DNA from: Pseudomonas sp. Tri1 | Lineage (GTDB): Bacteria > Pseudomonadota > Gammaproteobacteria > Pseudomonadales > Pseudomonadaceae | DNA: 64,000 bases | NCBI RefSeq assembly: GCF_017968885.1 | Contig: NZ_CP072913.1 | Location: forward strand, 2,030,001 to 2,094,000 | Direction: 5' to 3' | Shown here: positions 60,711-64,000 of the stretch, one piece after another | Position numbering within the stretch: position 1 is the first letter of the stretch | Layout of the letters: every line of letters begins with the position of its first letter | The notes under the pieces: model-generated | Databases searched by the model: none | What the model was told of the DNA's origin: nothing | Seen by the model: only the letters and a program-made list of their open reading frames with translations | Made by a program: the position numbers and the translations under genes

Positions 60711-63095
60711 ATGGCATTGCATCAGGTGCGTCCCAGAATCTTGGGCTTTATCAGCGAAGATGTGTCGGCCTGGCTGGTGGCTTCGCTGGTCTTGCTGGCC
60801 GGTACGTTCCTGACCGGGTTGCTGACCTGGGCGATGATGAATCTGTTCAATCAGCAATTGCGCCAACGCTTCGAGCTGCAGGCCGAGGAGCGTTTCAGCC
60901 GCATTGAGGAGCGCTTCCAGGGGCAGGAGCAACGCCTCGATAGCCTGAGGCTTTTCTTCGCCAATTCTGACGGGGTTTCCCTCAGTGAATTCCGCGGCTA
61001 CGCCGAAGCGCTGTTGCGGCGCACCCGTGCCTTGGCCTGGGCGCCACGGGTGCGTCGGGACGAACGGCCGTCGTTCGAGCAACGGGCGCGGGCCGAAGGG
61101 GCAGATAACTTTGCCATCCGTGAGCCGGATGCCACCGGTGGCCTGCGACAGGCCGCTGAACGGGACGAGTACGCGCCCGTGCTCTACCTCCAGAGCCAGG
61201 TCCCCAACGGGGTACCGTTGGGACTGGATCTGCTTGCTGACCCACTACGCCGTGCTGCGCTCGAGCGGGCCCGTCAACGTGGCGAACTGGTGGTCTCGCA
61301 GCCATTGGACCTGCTGGGCGTCGACCCGGCCTTCAACCGTGGAGTTTTGCTGGTGGCGCCGGTCAGTCGGGCGTCTGCCAAGGAGCCGTTCGGTTACGTG
61401 GTGGCGGCCATCAGCATGCGTCAGTTGGTAGGCGATGGCCTGCCGGAGCCTGATCATGACAACCTTTCGATGCGCGTCCTGGATCTGTCCTCTGATGATG
61501 GCGAGGAAGTGCTGTTCGAGTCCCTCGACCCACCGGTCGACAGTAATTTGTCGGCGATCCGCTTGCTACGCCTGGCCGATCATGACTTCCGGGTGGAATT
61601 GCGGCCCAGCGGTACCTTCCTGGCGAGCAACCATTCCACGGTGGTAAGCCTGGTGGTGTTGGGCGGCTTGCTCAGCCTGTTACTCAGCGTCCTGCTTTAC
61701 GTGTTGGTCAGCCAGCGGCAACGGGCCTTGAAACTGGTGGATCAGCGTACCCAGGAACTGCGCGCCCGTGAGCAGGAATTGCGCGGAACCCATGGGCAGT
61801 TACGTGGCGTGCTGGATGCCGCGACCCAGGTCGCGATCATCGCCACGGACCTGCGCGGCGTCATCACCACGTTCAACGCTGGCGCCGAACAGATGCTTGG
61901 CTATGCCAGTTGCGAGGTCCTGCAGAGCATGACCCTCGAAGGCCTGCACGTCCCCCGCGAACTCCAGGCCCGGGCCACACAGCTTGGCGCGCGCTATGGC
62001 AAACCGATCCCTACGTGCCACGCCATGCTGGTCGAAGGCGGCGAACAGGGTGGCCAGCAGGCACGGGAATGGACACTGGTTCGTCGCGATGGCAGCCATC
62101 TGACGGTGAATATGCTGGCCACGCCGATGTTGGATGACCAAGGGCTGTGGGTCGGCCACCTGGCGATCTGCATCGATATCACCGAACGCAAACGTGTCCA
62201 TGAGGCCCTGGCTGCCCGGGACCTGTTACTGAAAAAGCTCAGCGCCCATGTTCCTGGCGGCATCTACCAATTCAAGATGGATTTCAACGGTCGTTTCAGC
62301 GTGATTTATGCCAGTGATGGCATTCGTGACATCTACGAGTTGGAGCCAGATGTACTGGTCCAGAACGCTGAAGCGATTTTCTCGCGCATTCATCCATTGG
62401 ACGGCACGCGGGTCCGCGCTTCAATTCGTGCTTCGGCCGCGACGTTGAGCCCTTGGCGTGAAGAGTACCGCGTGCAACTCCCGGTGCGTGGTGTGCGCTG
62501 GGTGCGTGGTGAGGCCACGCCTGAGGAGTTGCCCGGGGGCGGTGTGTTGTGGCACGGCTATATCTCGGATATTTCCGATCTCAAGCGGGTGGAAGAAGAG
62601 TTGCGGGCATTGTCCGTGACCGATGCCTTGACCGGCATTCGCAACCGGCGCTATTTCCAGGAACGCCTGACCTCGGAAATGGCCCGGGTCGAACGGGGTT
62701 CCGGCGAACTGGCGGTCATCATGCTCGATATCGATCACTTCAAGCGGATCAACGATCAGCACGGCCATGCCGTGGGTGACCGTGTGTTGCAGGCGGTCTG
62801 CCAGCGGATCGCCCAGCGGCTGCGACGTACCGACGTGTTCTGTCGGCTGGGCGGGGAAGAGTTCGTGGTGCTGTGTCCTGACACGGACGGTACCAGTGCT
62901 CATGCACTGGCGATTGGGCTGTGGGAAGGTTTGCGTGGTGCGCCGATCGATGACGTGGGCATCGTCACTGCCAGTTTTGGTATTGCCAGCTGGCGGGTCG
63001 GGGAGGGCGCGGATGCGCTACTGTTGCGGGCCGATTCAGGGGTGTATGCGGCCAAGCAGACTGGGCGGGATCGGGTCGATGTGCAGTTGGGATAG
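60711..63095 (+). CDS. Diguanylate cyclase with CHASE and PAS sensor domains
   Basis: A 794-residue membrane protein that makes cyclic di-GMP. A first membrane helix (about 17-42) is followed by a periplasmic CHASE domain (about 75-300, with FFANSDGVSLSEFRGYAEAL, ALAWAPRV and YVVAAISM) and a second helix near 305-330. A short coiled coil, PAS (360-500, ending ICIDITERKRVHE) and a second PAS (505-640) come next. The GGDEF domain has an active-site motif G-G-E-E-F near 714-718 and SVTDALTGIRNRRYFQERL. No RxxD inhibitory site is obvious. No EAL domain is present. The ligand is unknown. Confidence 0.92.
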   Translation: MALHQVRPRILGFISEDVSAWLVASLVLLAGTFLTGLLTWAMMNLFNQQLRQRFELQAEERFSRIEERFQGQEQRLDSLRLFFANSDGVSLSEFRGYAEALLRRTRALAWAPRVRRDERPSFEQRARAEGADNFAIREPDATGGLRQAAERDEYAPVLYLQSQVPNGVPLGLDLLADPLRRAALERARQRGELVVSQPLDLLGVDPAFNRGVLLVAPVSRASAKEPFGYVVAAISMRQLVGDGLPEPDHDNLSMRVLDLSSDDGEEVLFESLDPPVDSNLSAIRLLRLADHDFRVELRPSGTFLASNHSTVVSLVVLGGLLSLLLSVLLYVLVSQRQRALKLVDQRTQELRAREQELRGTHGQLRGVLDAATQVAIIATDLRGVITTFNAGAEQMLGYASCEVLQSMTLEGLHVPRELQARATQLGARYGKPIPTCHAMLVEGGEQGGQQAREWTLVRRDGSHLTVNMLATPMLDDQGLWVGHLAICIDITERKRVHEALAARDLLLKKLSAHVPGGIYQFKMDFNGRFSVIYASDGIRDIYELEPDVLVQNAEAIFSRIHPLDGTRVRASIRASAATLSPWREEYRVQLPVRGVRWVRGEATPEELPGGGVLWHGYISDISDLKRVEEELRALSVTDALTGIRNRRYFQERLTSEMARVERGSGELAVIMLDIDHFKRINDQHGHAVGDRVLQAVCQRIAQRLRRTDVFCRLGGEEFVVLCPDTDGTSAHALAIGLWEGLRGAPIDDVGIVTASFGIASWRVGEGADALLLRADSGVYAAKQTGRDRVDVQLG

Positions 63096-63118
63096 CTGGC
63101 TGGGTATACGCGGTCAAG

Positions 63119-63147
63119 TGTGGGAGCGAGCAAGCCCGCTCCCACAC
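63119..63147. repeat. REP-like palindrome
   Basis: TGTGGGAGCGAG and CCCGCTCCCACA surround a short centre between the convergent cyclase and dacB genes. Confidence 0.65.
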
Positions 63148-63185
63148 GGTTCTCTGTGCCGCTGAAGTTGCGGCGAATCAAAGAA

Positions 63186-64000
63186 TTAGAGCACCGAAGC
63201 CGTCTGCGGCAGTTTTGGCTGGCGGTACAAGTCCAGCAGCACCTGGTCCAGCACCGATGACGCACCCCATGGTTTTGGATCATTGAGGATCGCCACCACC
63301 GCCCAGGTGTTGCCATTGATGTCACGGCTGAAGCCGGCGATGGCGCGGACGGTATTCAGGGTGCCGGTCTTGATGTGGGCTTCACCGGCCATGGCGGTGG
63401 TCTTGAGGCGTTTGCGCATGGTGCCGTCGGTGCCGGCGATTGGCATCGAGCTGATGTACTCCGCCGCATACGGGCTGTTCCAGGCGGCTTGCAGCATCGC
63501 CGCCATTTCCCGGGCGCTGACTCGCTCGGCGCGGGACAGGCCGGAGCCGTTCTCCATCACCAGGTGCGGCGCAGTGATGCCTTTCTTGGCCAGCCACTGG
63601 CGCACCACCCGCTGCGCCGCCTTGGCGTCATCACCGTCGGCTTCGTTACGGAACTGCGCGCCAAGGCTCAGGAACAGTTGCTGGGCCATGGTGTTGTTAC
63701 TGTATTTGTTGATGTCGCGGATGATCTCCGCCAGGTCTGGCGAAAACGCCCGGGCCAATACCTTGGCGCTGCTCGGGGTCGGGGCCAGGCGGTCCTTGCC
63801 CTGGATGCTGCCACCGAGCTCTTTCCAGATTGCCCGCACGGCTCCGGCGGTGTAGGTAGCGTGATCGAGCAGCGACAGGTAGGTCTGGGAACTGCAACCG
63901 TCACCGAGCTGACCGCCCACGGTCACCGTCACGCTGCCGTCTGCCTGGGTCACCGGGTTGTAGCGCACGCCGCCGGCGCATTGCTTGGAGTTGACCGCCT
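63186..64000 (-). CDS. dacB: D-alanyl-D-alanine carboxypeptidase/endopeptidase (PBP4 family), partial
   Basis: The C-terminal part of a class C penicillin-binding protein; the frame stays open past the window edge, so the N-terminus with the SxxK nucleophile is outside. Visible are the SxN motif in INKYSNNTMAQQLFLSLG, the family segment ENGSGLSRAERVSAREMAAM, and the KTG motif in GEAHIKTGTLNTVRAIAGFS. PBP4 trims or cross-cuts peptidoglycan in the periplasm. It sits next to the rlmKL/rmf/pyrD block, as PA3047 does (from memory). Confidence 0.93.
   Translation of the reverse strand, partial: AVNSKQCAGGVRYNPVTQADGSVTVTVGGQLGDGCSSQTYLSLLDHATYTAGAVRAIWKELGGSIQGKDRLAPTPSSAKVLARAFSPDLAEIIRDINKYSNNTMAQQLFLSLGAQFRNEADGDDAKAAQRVVRQWLAKKGITAPHLVMENGSGLSRAERVSAREMAAMLQAAWNSPYAAEYISSMPIAGTDGTMRKRLKTTAMAGEAHIKTGTLNTVRAIAGFSRDINGNTWAVVAILNDPKPWGASSVLDQVLLDLYRQPKLPQTASVL

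Overview
The window comes from a Pseudomonas of the fluorescens group. The evidence is a GC-rich chromosome, dispersed REP palindromes of the GTGGGAGCGAGC type, the sigX-oprF locus, the pvdH-mbtH pyoverdine pair, and gene order that matches several Pseudomonas core blocks as I remember them (P. aeruginosa PA2476-80, PA2412-13, PA1769-86, PA3047-50). There are no rRNA or tRNA genes, no integrase, no transposase and no CRISPR array.

Layout. 1-4.5 kb: a disulfide redox operon (tlpA-like and dsbD, minus strand; dsbD carries a frameshift as given) divergent from a two-component system. 4.7-7.0 kb: a GNAT acetyltransferase, then pvdH and an MbtH-like gene behind a perfect PvdS box. 7.1-10.5 kb: ppsR and ppsA, divergent. 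10.7-16.3 kb: a hydrolase, an RraA-like gene and the envelope-stress cluster cmaX-crfX-cmpX-sigX-oprF. 16.5-28.4 kb: nitrate assimilation on the minus strand (cobA, nasC, nirD, nirB, a PP2C/protein-kinase fusion, nasA, nasT, nasS). Both nirB and nasA have a -24/-12 (RpoN) promoter and a leader in which A1/G4 hexaloop hairpins, the RNA target of ANTAR proteins, overlap an intrinsic terminator. With nasS and nasT encoded next door, this is a self-contained nitrate-responsive antitermination circuit.

28.6-56.2 kb is a complete type III secretion island of the SPI-1 (Inv/Mxi-Spa) family, all on the plus strand except one gene. It runs invF, invG, invE, invA, invB, invC, invI, invJ, spaO, spaP, spaQ, spaR, spaS; then the chaperone/translocator operon sicA, sipB, sipC, sipD, iacP; then an AT-rich stretch with decayed frames and a minus-strand putative effector; then hilA-like, iagB, prgH, prgI, prgJ, prgK, orgA, orgB, an orgC-like gene and a membrane-rich candidate effector. 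SPI-1-type systems have been reported in P. fluorescens F113 (from memory), so the apparatus is not new. The less explained parts are its cargo and local oddities. The minus-strand gene at 47.4-48.5 kb has a C-terminal half that reads like a DcpS-type HIT (mRNA cap scavenger) domain. SipC contains an 89-residue tandem duplication. The gene at 54.9-56.2 kb is an unrecognised multi-pass membrane protein. The region 46.2-47.1 kb looks like a broken gene.

56.3-64 kb returns to core genes: pyrD, rmf (with a tandem-hairpin leader), rlmKL, a CHASE-PAS-PAS-GGDEF cyclase, and the C-terminal part of dacB running off the window.
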